Source: Eriocheir sinensis (Eukaryota > Arthropoda > Malacostraca > Decapoda > Varunidae). Taken from it: DNA of 64,000 nucleotides. Below are positions 54,419 to 64,000 of the stretch, piece by piece (the first letter of the stretch is position 1; the number at the start of each line of letters is the position of its first letter). Below the pieces are notes generated by a model, which ran no database searches, was not told the DNA's origin, and saw only the letters and a list, made by a program, of their open reading frames with translations. Location of the stretch: positions 14,182,753-14,246,752 of the forward strand of contig NC_066522.1 of the NCBI RefSeq assembly GCF_024679095.1. Reading direction: 5' to 3'. The translations under genes were made by a program, and so were the position numbers.

Positions 54419-54463
<45 letters not shown>

Positions 54464-55476
54464 CTTTTTACGGCTCGTTGGCAAGGCCCTCGAACTGCCA
54501 CCTTGAATACTCAGAATAACACGGTAAAGAATGACCGTATGTGTCATAGCACGCACGCACGTGTATTTTCAAGCATGTGCACCTGACTTGGGGAGATATA
54601 TGAAAAAAACATCCATTCATAACACAATAGACATCGATAGTAAAATATTTAATAGATCACTAGCATGAGGGGAGATCTGAGGCGTCACTCAGTGCTGGCG
54701 GGGCTGTGCGTGGCGTGGGCCGCGGCAAGCGTGCAAACATCCGGGTCGCGCGTTCTGCTCAAATCAAATATTTGGGGTAGTGTATACAATTGACGTTGGG
54801 GAGGGTTAACATATTTCCATGAACTACTTGGCCACTTAGGGGGTAGTTTTTTTTTCCTTTTCTCTTACCAGTTTGTCTTATAACTTTACATCTATTCTGC
54901 ATTAATTAAGCATAACCTAGGTTCTCCCTCGTCGACATGTCCGTCCTCTTTCTGTTGTTACTTAAGTAATGAGGTCTGACGTTATTGAACTAATCCTAGA
55001 AATGCAATGCACTTCATGCCTGTTGACAGGCCATTCATAACGTAAAAACAATGTGCACCTTCCATATTGCTTCAAGGTCAGCCCGTGCTATTTATATATG
55101 CTTCACCAGCACGAAATTTAGAACCTTCGCCCTACTGTTTAGGTTCATAAACTGCCCCACCTGCAACACATTTTAAGAGTTGGTTTGCAAACACATAAAT
55201 GAAATTAAAATAATATTTAAACAATCGATTAAAAACAATTAAATTAAAAAGCGATCTGAATTTAAGACGTGTAAATAGTTAGTTTGGCATTCATGTTGAC
55301 TACACAATTTTAACGTTGAGAGTCACCGGCTGAGAGGCACCATAAAGTAAAAGTGTTCAGCGCGTCGAGACCGAGAAACTTTTTAACTAAACGACTGTGT
55401 GATAATATAGTTTGACATTCCTTTACACTTTTTTTTCATGAAGTGGTTATGACTGGATAAGTGGACAGATACAGAG

Positions 55477-55544
<68 letters not shown>

Positions 55545-55772
55545 ATATAAACGATATGAAATTTAGTAAATGGTTTAATGAAATGACGTTTAATTTAATC
55601 TAATTAATTAATTTTTCCTAGCCACCCTCTTTTCTTCCTACTTTCCCACTTTTCTTTCTACCTACTCACCTACATCATTATCATCACCATCACCTTCGCA
55701 TACTCACATTTCCTCATCGGCCTCGGAGAACATGGTGGTGACGGAGAACAAGTCTGGCGTCCCGACCTCCAT
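44661..55772 (-). CDS. Small coiled-coil protein of unknown identity, three exons
   Basis: The predicted protein has 93 residues. Coding exons are 55772-55708, 47210-47063 and 44729-44661. Junctions are GAAAT|GTGAGT, CCCTCTGCCAG|A, TGTG|GTGAGC and TTGCTTTACAG|AAG, and phases agree throughout. ATG 55772 has A at -3 and G at +4, and an in-frame TGA lies upstream with no Met between. Exon 1 encodes MEVGTPDLFSVTTMFSEADE. Exon 2 is an amphipathic, coiled-coil-like helix (NQSLQKEIEELQRMVRSL). Exon 3 ends KLRVGNTRDKASLWEEKKKA and two further residues. There is no signal peptide or membrane segment, so a cytosolic or nuclear adaptor or complex subunit is likely, but that is inference. I do not recognise the family. 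Intron 1 (8.5 kb) is mostly a Ty3/gypsy-type element; intron 2 is 2.3 kb. Additional small exons cannot be excluded. Confidence 0.65.
45415..45475 (+). mobile_element. Possible tRNA-like SINE fragment
   Basis: GGCCTGGGTTTGATCCCCAGC at about 45448-45468 contains a B-box-like GGTTTGATCCC. No convincing A box is seen, so this may be a degraded SINE head within intron 2 of the coiled-coil gene. Confidence 0.25.
47575..48022 (-). repeat. 3' LTR of the Ty3/gypsy-type element
   Basis: 448 bp, TG...CA ends. By eye every base matches the 5' LTR. Confidence 0.95.
48023..48037 (-). other. Polypurine tract
   Basis: On the minus strand TTAAGGGGGGGGTAG immediately precedes the 3' LTR. This is the expected position and composition for the plus-strand primer of reverse transcription. 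Confidence 0.8.
48102..48464 (-). CDS. Integrase C-terminal tail fragment (pol)
   Basis: This frame continues the pol product after a one-base shift near 48483. It starts with a beta-rich segment (VTYRIRRG...SVVHVDRLWRY) typical of the integrase C-terminal region of gypsy-type elements. An acidic, then proline- and arginine-rich tail follows, ending RPGWLTDFDTE. The WL/DF ending is common in gypsy-type pol proteins. No chromodomain is seen. Confidence 0.75.
   Translation of the reverse strand: MIAVLSAVTYRIRRGRKRSSVVHVDRLWRYHGPGRYSWGTGAEEDPDYPSSDEEDRAELDPVDVEVADDVEEEAGGDADLEAGSAGDLDQPAASPSPSPPPRRPRRERRRPGWLTDFDTE
48461..48713 (-). CDS. Integrase C-terminal middle fragment (pol)
   Basis: This frame carries a helical segment followed by MKDYYDRRMRDVKYAVGDRV and WLHNPRRKKGLSPKL. 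It is the conserved region just before the integrase C-terminal fold (YDRR...VGDRVWL). It is separated from the catalytic fragment by a one-base change at about 48708-48715 and from the tail by one at about 48483. Confidence 0.8.
48714..50190 (-). CDS. RNase H and integrase core (pol)
   Basis: The RNase H part follows the break at 50190-50192 and includes the acidic residues in CVTRKELLAV, FTVRTDHAALQWL and VHSNADSLSRRP. A linker with three repeats follows (see below). Then comes the integrase zinc-binding region with CRACDVC, although its His pair falls in another frame between about 49430 and 49360. The catalytic core has D in VAVDIAGPLP, D in ELHSDQGREFES and E in MVERFNRTLAQQ, a complete DDE triad. 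All catalytic residues needed for RNase H and strand transfer appear intact apart from the frame breaks. Confidence 0.85.
49690..49875 (-). repeat. 60-bp tandem repeats in the RNase H-integrase linker
   Basis: Three units with 60-bp spacing (phase points at about 49741, 49801 and 49861) encode RRPCEAGCSHCASKDPDPVT-like segments, each with a C(x)n SH pattern and PDPV or PDAV. A fourth, weaker unit lies at about 49685-49740. The repeats keep the reading frame. Confidence 0.75.
50172..51452 (-). CDS. Reverse transcriptase (pol)
   Basis: The frame carries the RT palm with FSTLDLKSGYHQVEM, the catalytic LIYLDDVIVYG (YLDD), PFGLCNAPGCFERLM, and LSPKKCSLF...FLGHVVS, and then the start of RNase H (YLLDTDASAEGIG). 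Its last few codons are out of the original frame: the shift lies at the C run 50190-50192. At the upstream side the protease frame shifts into this one at about 51419-51422. The intact YLDD box and both other acidic motifs imply an active ancestor until very recently. Confidence 0.9.
   Translation of the reverse strand: MWQSGGASWSGEELVTVLVANFSDEARRPAGARLGTCEEVERTEQPSKSASTPAEGVLPDFLEDLALRGSANLTQAERVRHTLTQYSDVFSRGDLDLGRTSLVKHSINTGTSAPIKCPPRRIAPARREEMQRTVNDLANQGVIEKSDSPWSSAVVLVKKKDGTQRFCVDYRALNDVTVKDSYPLPRIDDTLDALVGARWFSTLDLKSGYHQVEMAEEDKPKTAFSFGQGLWQFNVMPFGLCNAPGCFERLMERVLDGLQWRTALIYLDDVIVYGGTFEEELGRLEEVLQRLRKANLKLSPKKCSLFQYEVPFLGHVVSKDGVRTDPQKVAAVADWPRPTNVAEVRSYLGLCTYYRRFVQDFATIAALHRLTRKGVPFEWDEACQAAFDGLKRALVEAPVLPYPNPKLPYLLDTDASAEGIGLSCRR
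51391..51911 (-). CDS. Aspartic protease region (pol)
   Basis: The retropepsin active site reads LTVDTGAEKTLV at about 51862-51897, followed by LPVYAADLDEEGLLGFDYLV, which corresponds to the flap and the conserved ILGxDFL-like helix. The frame then enters the linker to RT (NLHLTDGVAVGRSLVE), where the one-base shift occurs. Upstream, a stop at 51912-51914 closes the frame that leads into the protease. Confidence 0.8.
52070..53686 (-). CDS. Gag polyprotein
   Basis: The structural protein of the retrotransposon particle. The first ATG is at 53686, 53 bases after the primer-binding site; a GTG at 53722 is in frame but an unlikely start. Length is 538 residues from ATG. Order: Gly/Ala-rich N-terminus, an Ala/Glu/Arg coiled coil with 18-residue repeats at about 75-147, a Pro-rich linker at about 220-290, the retrotransposon gag core at about 298-465 (AEYDGKVAWEAYVAQF... 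to MEFEAFLKTSSR) and one zinc knuckle at about 497-512. The knuckle reads RWGCGEKGHRRDRC; the first of the four usual ligands is Arg (codon CGT) instead of Cys. Pol follows in another frame. Confidence 0.88.
   Translation of the reverse strand: MELGEHGAAGGASGGGSGDLEADEDAKPGQLELIASMLAGLRQEITLQGQKQAQQAARTDQLAREQAGQAQASRLEEQAREQAERSEAQASRLEEQAREQAERSEAQASRLEEQAREQAERSEAQASRLEEQAREQAERSEAQASRLEEALQASLASVRQEARQYTDQACEEVRGELQRGLEALRGEVREVRFEARQAAVCAAPEEVQSEPLCDWGQCQASLRPRSAFSEPPGLACPARVTVGVQRLAWAAAGRAAAPPLLPNSPPPSPPHLNPTLPPFLPRVPAFYPARSFPSHDHRRRKPAEYDGKVAWEAYVAQFVMLATAQGWTEEEKALQLATALRGPALEILSHLPATKQASFTSLSEALQRRFGHSHQAEVYRAQLKKRARQKGETLSQLAQDVEALVRRAYPAAGEDMTTVLARDAFVDALQDHQLQIYVKQAHPGDLQVALARAMEFEAFLKTSSRLADYAKPRNDVRGRKAKFERKAASRETSPEFGGRWGCGEKGHRRDRCPRERKTRSSTGRSLGLPDLLQGLRQV
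53246..53510 (-). repeat. 54-bp tandem repeats inside gag
   Basis: Four full units starting at 53246, 53300, 53354 and 53408 look identical, plus a partial unit at 53462. Each encodes the 18-residue block QASRLEEQAREQAERSEA and keeps frame. Confidence 0.9.
53739..53756 (-). other. Primer-binding site, tRNA-Leu type
   Basis: One base inside the 5' LTR the minus strand reads TGGTGTCAGGAGTGGGAT. This is complementary over 18 bases to the 3' end (including CCA) of eukaryotic tRNA-Leu(CAG) as I remember it. It sets the orientation of the element. Confidence 0.8.
53758..54205 (-). repeat. 5' LTR of the Ty3/gypsy-type element
   Basis: 448 bp. Near its start on the minus strand it carries CACGTGACGTAAT (an E-box overlapping a CRE-like TGACGTAA) and GGGGGCGGGC (GC box), plausible promoter elements. 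It is identical by eye to the 3' LTR. Confidence 0.95.
54206..54421. other. Remainder of intron 1 flanking the insertion
   Basis: AT-rich sequence with no feature beyond the ATAT flank of the element. Confidence 0.5.
54422..54461. repeat. (GA)n microsatellite
   Basis: About 40 bp of GA. Confidence 0.95.
54665..54793 (+). CDS. Small ORF with signal-peptide-like start, 42 codons
   Basis: ATG 54665 (A at -3) opens a 42-codon frame: MRGDLRRHSVLAGLCVAWAA then ASVQTSG and a tail to TGA. A basic start, a hydrophobic core and small residues near position 21 fit a secretion signal. Codon GC content is clearly higher than the AT-rich DNA on both sides. It could be a tiny secreted peptide or the first exon of a longer gene; GG|GTAGTG at about 54775 is a weak donor candidate. 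It lies antisense within intron 1 of the coiled-coil gene. No homologue is recalled. Confidence 0.3.
   Translation: MRGDLRRHSVLAGLCVAWAAASVQTSGSRVLLKSNIWGSVYN
55481..55541. repeat. (GT)n microsatellite
   Basis: About 61 bp of GT, inside intron 1 of the coiled-coil gene. Confidence 0.96.
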
Positions 55773-55907
55773 GATGTAGGCGCGGAGAGGTCGGCGGGCC
55801 GTGGACTGGTCTCCCCCTCAAGGAAGGCGCTCCTTATCTTTCCTCTGCTATTCCCTTTTATCGCCCCTGCTCTGGCGATGAGATTATTTTTGTCTTCGTC
55901 TTCCGTC

Positions 55908-55954
55908 TTGTGTGTGTGTGTGTGTATGTGTGCGTGTGTGTGTGTGTGTGTGTG
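55908..55954. repeat. (TG)n microsatellite near the coiled-coil gene start
   Basis: About 47 bp of TG with two interruptions, 135 bp upstream of the coiled-coil start codon, so it may lie in or next to its promoter or leader. Confidence 0.9.
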
Positions 55955-56304
55955 AAGGGGGTGAATGACTTCAGTTCTAAACAATGTCACTGCCTTGTCA
56001 AATCTATTATTTATTTCATTACTTATAGAGCGTTATCTACTACCCATCATCTCGGCTTGACGTTTAAGTTTATTGTTTACCTTTCTTGTTTATTTGTGTC
56101 ATGTGCGGGTACTGGTTTACCTTGACGAATGTATATGTGTCTAATCTTCGACGGGGGCGGAAAGAGGAAAGGTTTATCGCAAAAACTTTCTGCTCGGCGC
56201 CGCGTCTGGGGATAAGGTGTCTGCAGGCGGCTCTGGCTCGTGTCAGGCGAGGCGGGGAGGAGGGAGGAGTCTTGAGAAGTGGCGGCAGGACACTCTTTAC
56301 ATTC

Positions 56305-56305
<1 letters not shown>

Positions 56306-56355
<50 letters not shown>
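56306..56355. repeat. (GA)n microsatellite
   Basis: About 50 bp of GA. Confidence 0.96.
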
Positions 56356-56358
<3 letters not shown>

Positions 56359-56905
56359 GATTAAGGAAACAATTAACTTTATGAGGAACTTACTACTGCG
56401 CGTCATTCTTTTCATCAGTTGCCCTCCCTATTTTTATTACTTCATCTATTTCCCCTTAAATCCCACAAACACATCTTCATCCTCCTTCTTCTCCCCTCCC
56501 TATCCTTTCCCATTGTCTTTCTCATCAGCATCCATCTTTATCATGCTCACCTTCCCTGTCCCTTCCATCAGTATCAATATTCAGCAATCAAAGCAACATC
56601 TGTGCAGAAAAGGAAATAGTCTCAGTTTGTCTCCACCTCAACTCTACTAAATTTATACAACACATCTTTTCCACTTCTCGCAATATTCATTCCCCGCTGC
56701 ATATTCTTCACTCATGCAATAGAATGAGTCTCTTAACATCCGTCCTTCATCCCAGTGCGTTCATTCTCAATTAAAGTCAAGGGACACATTACCACATCCT
56801 TCCCTCTTGTTTCTCCTCGCCACCAACTTCTCGCTCCAGGGATGTATTGATAGAGTTGATAGACCGGCTTTCCTCAGGGTACCTACTATTGGTGGAAATG
56901 TTTAA
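56356..56905. other. No gene recognised
   Basis: Pyrimidine-rich plus strand. Hydrophobic or Ser/Pro-rich frames reflect composition. Confidence 0.3.
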
Positions 56906-57246
56906 CTCTTTTGTGAACTCTTGACTGAAGGTACAGAGTTTGTTGTCTTTACTACTGCCTTTTATAGTCAGGAGAGAAGTTTGATCGGGTATATCTTCTG
57001 TAACTTTAACTTTAGGTACGAGATTCGATGTCTTCTTTACTACTTTTTGTCAGGAGAGAAGCCTGATCAAGTTTAAATTCTGTAACTCAGGCTTCAGATA
57101 CAAGGTTTAATGTCTTCGTTACTACCTTTTAGCCAGGAGAGAAGTCTAAGCAGGTATACGTTTTGTAATTCTGACTTTAGATACAGGGTTTGATGTCTTC
57201 TTCACCATCTATCACCCAGGAGAGAAGTTTGATTAAGTATACACCC
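56906..57246. repeat. Degenerate minisatellite, about 85 bp x 4
   Basis: Each unit contains GA..TACA.GGTTTGATGTCTTC.TTACTACCTTTTA, CAGGAGAGAAGTTTGAT.A.GTATA and TTCTGTAACT..GACTTTAG. Four successive units are visible. Confidence 0.65.
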
Positions 57247-57519
57247 TTTTCCCTTGTGGTGTATACGTAACTCTAATGAATAACAACACTCAACTGCTTC
57301 ATCTCTATCATTTCCCTACTCGCACCAGTTTCACGTCTCGTACACGGAAGCTCTAAGGAACCCGCGTCGCACATCACATTTTACCTCATATCAACACGCG
57401 TCTTCACTTATCTCCTCAATATACTGCACTTTTTTTTTTTTTGCATTGTATTCATCCTAGTTTCAATATACTTTCTTGCACATCATTTTATCTTAGTGCT
57501 GCAAAATTTTCAAGACTTC

Positions 57520-57662
<143 letters not shown>

Positions 57663-58013
57663 CTGCAGGAGAGGGATCGAGAGTGATGTTTCCGCCAATA
57701 CGTCACAGCCCAGACTGAGCACCAGCTGGCCCTGACTGGCATTATGGGTGACGGAGGCCGCGTTATGACGGAGCGAGGGGCGGGGGGCACGGGGCGGGGC
57801 AGCGGGCAAGACGTATGAAGGCACTCAAAACACAGGTTAAAAAAAAAATTTGTTGGGAGAAGAGCACAAACACTCCATGCGCTGTTACTTGGCAAGGATT
57901 CATTGACTAACTTTATCTGCGTATTTTAAGAACAAATTGATGACTGTAATTTCTAATGAACGGATACTTGTGTTCGTATTTTTTCAAGTACGCTACAAAG
58001 GCGTCATCTAACA

Positions 58014-58331
58014 CAGTGGTTTCCAAAAAGGGCGGTGGATAGGTCTGGGTGGGCGGTAAGAAAAAAGGGGGCTGCAGGGTGGCATTAGGAGTAATTAATA
58101 ACTTTTTGTATGTTACAAAATCCGAATGGCAAAATCTATGTCACAAACACTAAGGCTAAGGTAAAGGAACTCGTATGCCTTACAGATAATAAAGTTAAAA
58201 TAAGAGATTTAAACGAGAGCTTGGCTTTATTTTATTACGTAGTTCGAAGTCGGAGCGTGCGGTGGAGGAGACGCTAGGAACTCTCCTGGCAGCCAAGGGG
58301 GCGCCAGCCTGGGAAAGTTTGGGAACCACTG
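58014..58331. mobile_element. hAT-type MITE, 318 bp
   Basis: The left end reads CAGTGGTTTCCAAA and the right end, in reverse complement, reads CAGTGGTTCCCAAA: terminal inverted repeats of at least 14 bp with one mismatch. Flanking octamers ATCTAACA (58006-58013) and GCCTAACA (58332-58339) match at 6 of 8 positions, as expected for an aged 8-bp target-site duplication. CAGTGGTTCCCAA ends plus 8-bp duplications are the hAT signature. The body has no transposase frame, so it is non-autonomous. Confidence 0.8.
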
Positions 58332-58487
58332 GCCTAACACTTGTTGAGGGTACGACTTTTTTTTTCAAGAGGGAAAACTAATATATATTGGGGTCTTCAT
58401 GTTATGCAACGTAGTGTTTGGGAGTTGCTGCTTTTTTTTTTTTTTTTTTTTGGTTTGGTTTTCCATGGCCAGCATGCCTCCTGTGCT

Positions 58488-58628
58488 GCAATATCTATAT
58501 CTATATCTATCTGTCCATTTATTGATAGCTAGATAAAAAGGTAGGTGGGTAGGTGGGTTGGTAGACAGATAGACTGATAGATAGATAGATAGACATATAG
58601 ACAGATAGAGATAAAGATAGATATACTA
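58488..58628. repeat. TATC / GATA imperfect inverted repeat
   Basis: TATCTA repeats at about 58493-58515 face GATA/GACA repeats at about 58565-58625, with GGTAGGTGG repeats between. The two arms could pair. It looks like a decayed microsatellite palindrome. Confidence 0.5.
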
Positions 58629-58661
58629 GAAAAATAAATACTACATGAACCTAGGCTGCCT

Positions 58662-58664
<3 letters not shown>

Positions 58665-58706
<42 letters not shown>
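58665..58706. repeat. (TG)n microsatellite
   Basis: About 42 bp of TG. Confidence 0.95.
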
Positions 58707-58709
<3 letters not shown>

Positions 58710-58925
58710 TCATTATCTACTGTGATTAAATTCGGGACCTACACATGGGATTTTTTTTTTCGTAGTTGGCAAAAACTCAAGAATAAAAGTAAAATAATGA
58801 TTAATGTTCAGCTGCGGACCCTTCACCACTTAGTATTTTCTTCCGATCAGTCAGACGCACAAGTTGGCCCAGATGGGAAAGTATAGAACGTGTGTGAAGG
58901 TCTTGGCCGGATACTGCGAGTGTAA

Positions 58926-60460
<1,535 letters not shown>

Positions 60461-60461
60461 A

Positions 60462-60936
60462 AGGTGGTAGTAGTAGTAGTAGTAGCTCTTTCTTTCACTC
60501 GTTCGGTCATTCATTCATTCATTCGTTCATTCATTCATTCATTCGTTCATTCATTCATTCACCCATTCATTCGTTCATTCATTCATTCATTCATTCATAA
60601 ATTCATTCATTTAATCATTCATTCATTCGCTCATTCATTCATTCATTCATTCATTCATTTAATCATTCATTCATTCATCCATTCATTCATTCATTCATTC
60701 ATTCATTCACTCATTCATTCATTCATTCATTCACCCATTCATCCATTCATTCATTAATCATTCACTCATTCATTCATCCATTCATTCGTTTATTCATTCA
60801 TTCATTCGTTCACTCATTCATTCATTTATCCATTATCTCATTTTTCATTCATTCATTCAATCATTCATTCATCTATTCTCTAATTTTTCATTCATTCATT
60901 CAATCATTCATTCATTCATTCATACGAGCATTCATC
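60462..60936. repeat. (GTA)n then a long (ATTC)n tetranucleotide field
   Basis: GTA repeat at 60462-60486, then about 430 bp of ATTC repeat with scattered substitutions (GTTC, ACTC, ACCC, TAAT). The long Ser/His/Ile/Phe frame across it is an artefact of the repeat. Confidence 0.95.
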
Positions 60937-61057
60937 TTTGATTCACCAAAATATTTATCCGCCTATATACATACTTTTGAATTTTATTATTTATCTAATC
61001 ATTCATCATTACTTAATTAACTCAATCAGTCAACCAGTCATTTTAACGAAGCACAAA

Positions 61058-61173
<116 letters not shown>

Positions 61174-61326
61174 GAATGGAGAAAGGGTGAGGTTCTCCAG
61201 GAGGCGGGGTGGGGCGAGGCGGGGCGGGGCGGGGCAAGCCTCCGGGCGCCACATGACCCCGGGCACCATGTCGAGGGAGGGGGGGAGGGAGGGCATAAAG
61301 GGGGGAAACAATTAGTCGCCTGGGGC

Positions 61327-61459
61327 ACCACCACCACCACCACCACCACAGTCACCCCACCACCACAGCCACCACCACCACCACCACCCTTACCATCACC
61401 ACATGGTCCAACTTCCTCCACCCGCGGCAATCACCACTATACTATCTCCACCACAACCG

Positions 61460-61492
<33 letters not shown>

Positions 61493-61512
61493 TTACTACT
61501 ACTACTACTACC
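61327..61512. repeat. (CAC)n and (CTA)n trinucleotide repeats
   Basis: Imperfect CAC at 61327-61405 and near-pure CTA at about 61460-61512. Confidence 0.9.
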
Positions 61513-61519
61513 ACTCCTC

Positions 61520-63589
<2,070 letters not shown>

Positions 63590-63798
63590 CCATTTCTTCC
63601 TCCCTCTCCTCTTCCCTTATACCGCCGCAGCCTCTTTTAAGTTTACAATTCCATCTCTCCCTCCCTTCCCTCTTTATTTCCTACCCTCCCACCCTCCTTC
63701 CCTCCCTCCTTCTCCCTCCCTCCCCTCCTCCCCCCCTTTGAGTAGGCCGTTCATCATTTAACACCAATTACCGTGATTATGTAGCGCTCGGTAGGCCT

Positions 63799-63830
63799 AA
63801 GGAGGAGGAGGAGGAGGAGGAGGAGGAGAA
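63799..63830. repeat. (GGA)n microsatellite
   Basis: About 32 bp of GGA, a change of strand asymmetry directly after the pyrimidine tract. Confidence 0.9.
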
Positions 63831-63896
63831 AAGAGGCGCAAGAGAAGAGAGATAGAGAGAATGGACAGAAATGAGAATTGACATAATAAAGTAAAA

Positions 63897-64000
<104 letters not shown>

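Overview
The window looks like nuclear DNA of an arthropod, most likely a decapod crustacean. The basis is split genes with GT-AG introns, AATAAA poly(A) signals, a very high load of long dinucleotide and trinucleotide microsatellites, tRNA-headed SINEs, LINE tails, a Tigger-like relic, a hAT-type MITE and one full-length Ty3/gypsy-type element. No bacterial gene organisation, CRISPR array or rRNA is visible. The taxon is inferred; no marker gene fixes it.

Layout. From 1 to about 30.3 kb I recognise no gene with confidence. The DNA is microsatellites ((TA)n, (TC)n, (TG)n, (AAT)n, TATC), several degenerate minisatellites, LINE 3' ends (about 3.4 and 14.3 kb), a palindromic element with a microsatellite core (12.5 kb) and one orphan exon candidate (16.7 kb). 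From 30.9 to 35.3 kb lies a minus-strand gene for a NACHT-domain (STAND ATPase, NLR-like) protein: a 5' leader exon with a uORF, a 2.7-kb main coding exon and a short terminal exon followed by AATAAA. From 37.4 to 41.1 kb lies a plus-strand gene for BET1L/GS15, a Golgi Qc-SNARE, in three coding exons. Its introns hold a Tigger-like transposase relic and two tRNA-type SINEs. From 44.6 to 55.8 kb a minus-strand three-exon gene encodes a small coiled-coil protein of about 93 residues that I cannot name. Its first intron is filled by a 6.6-kb Ty3/gypsy-type retrotransposon (47575-54205) in the same orientation. From 54.2 kb to the end microsatellites return, together with a hAT-type MITE (58.0 kb), an ATTC tetranucleotide field (60.5 kb) and a pyrimidine-rich tract (61.5-63.8 kb).

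The three genes do not form a pathway. BET1L and the NACHT gene diverge from a shared region of about 2 kb; BET1L and the coiled-coil gene converge. The main points of interest are the arthropod NACHT gene model, a histidine at the SNARE zero-layer position of BET1L, and the retrotransposon. Its two 448-bp LTRs look identical, implying a very recent insertion, yet its pol frame is broken only by single-base length changes, several of them in short base runs. That fits uncorrected sequencing indels better than decay.

All exon models come from reading splice signals and frame by eye; no alignment or database search was run.
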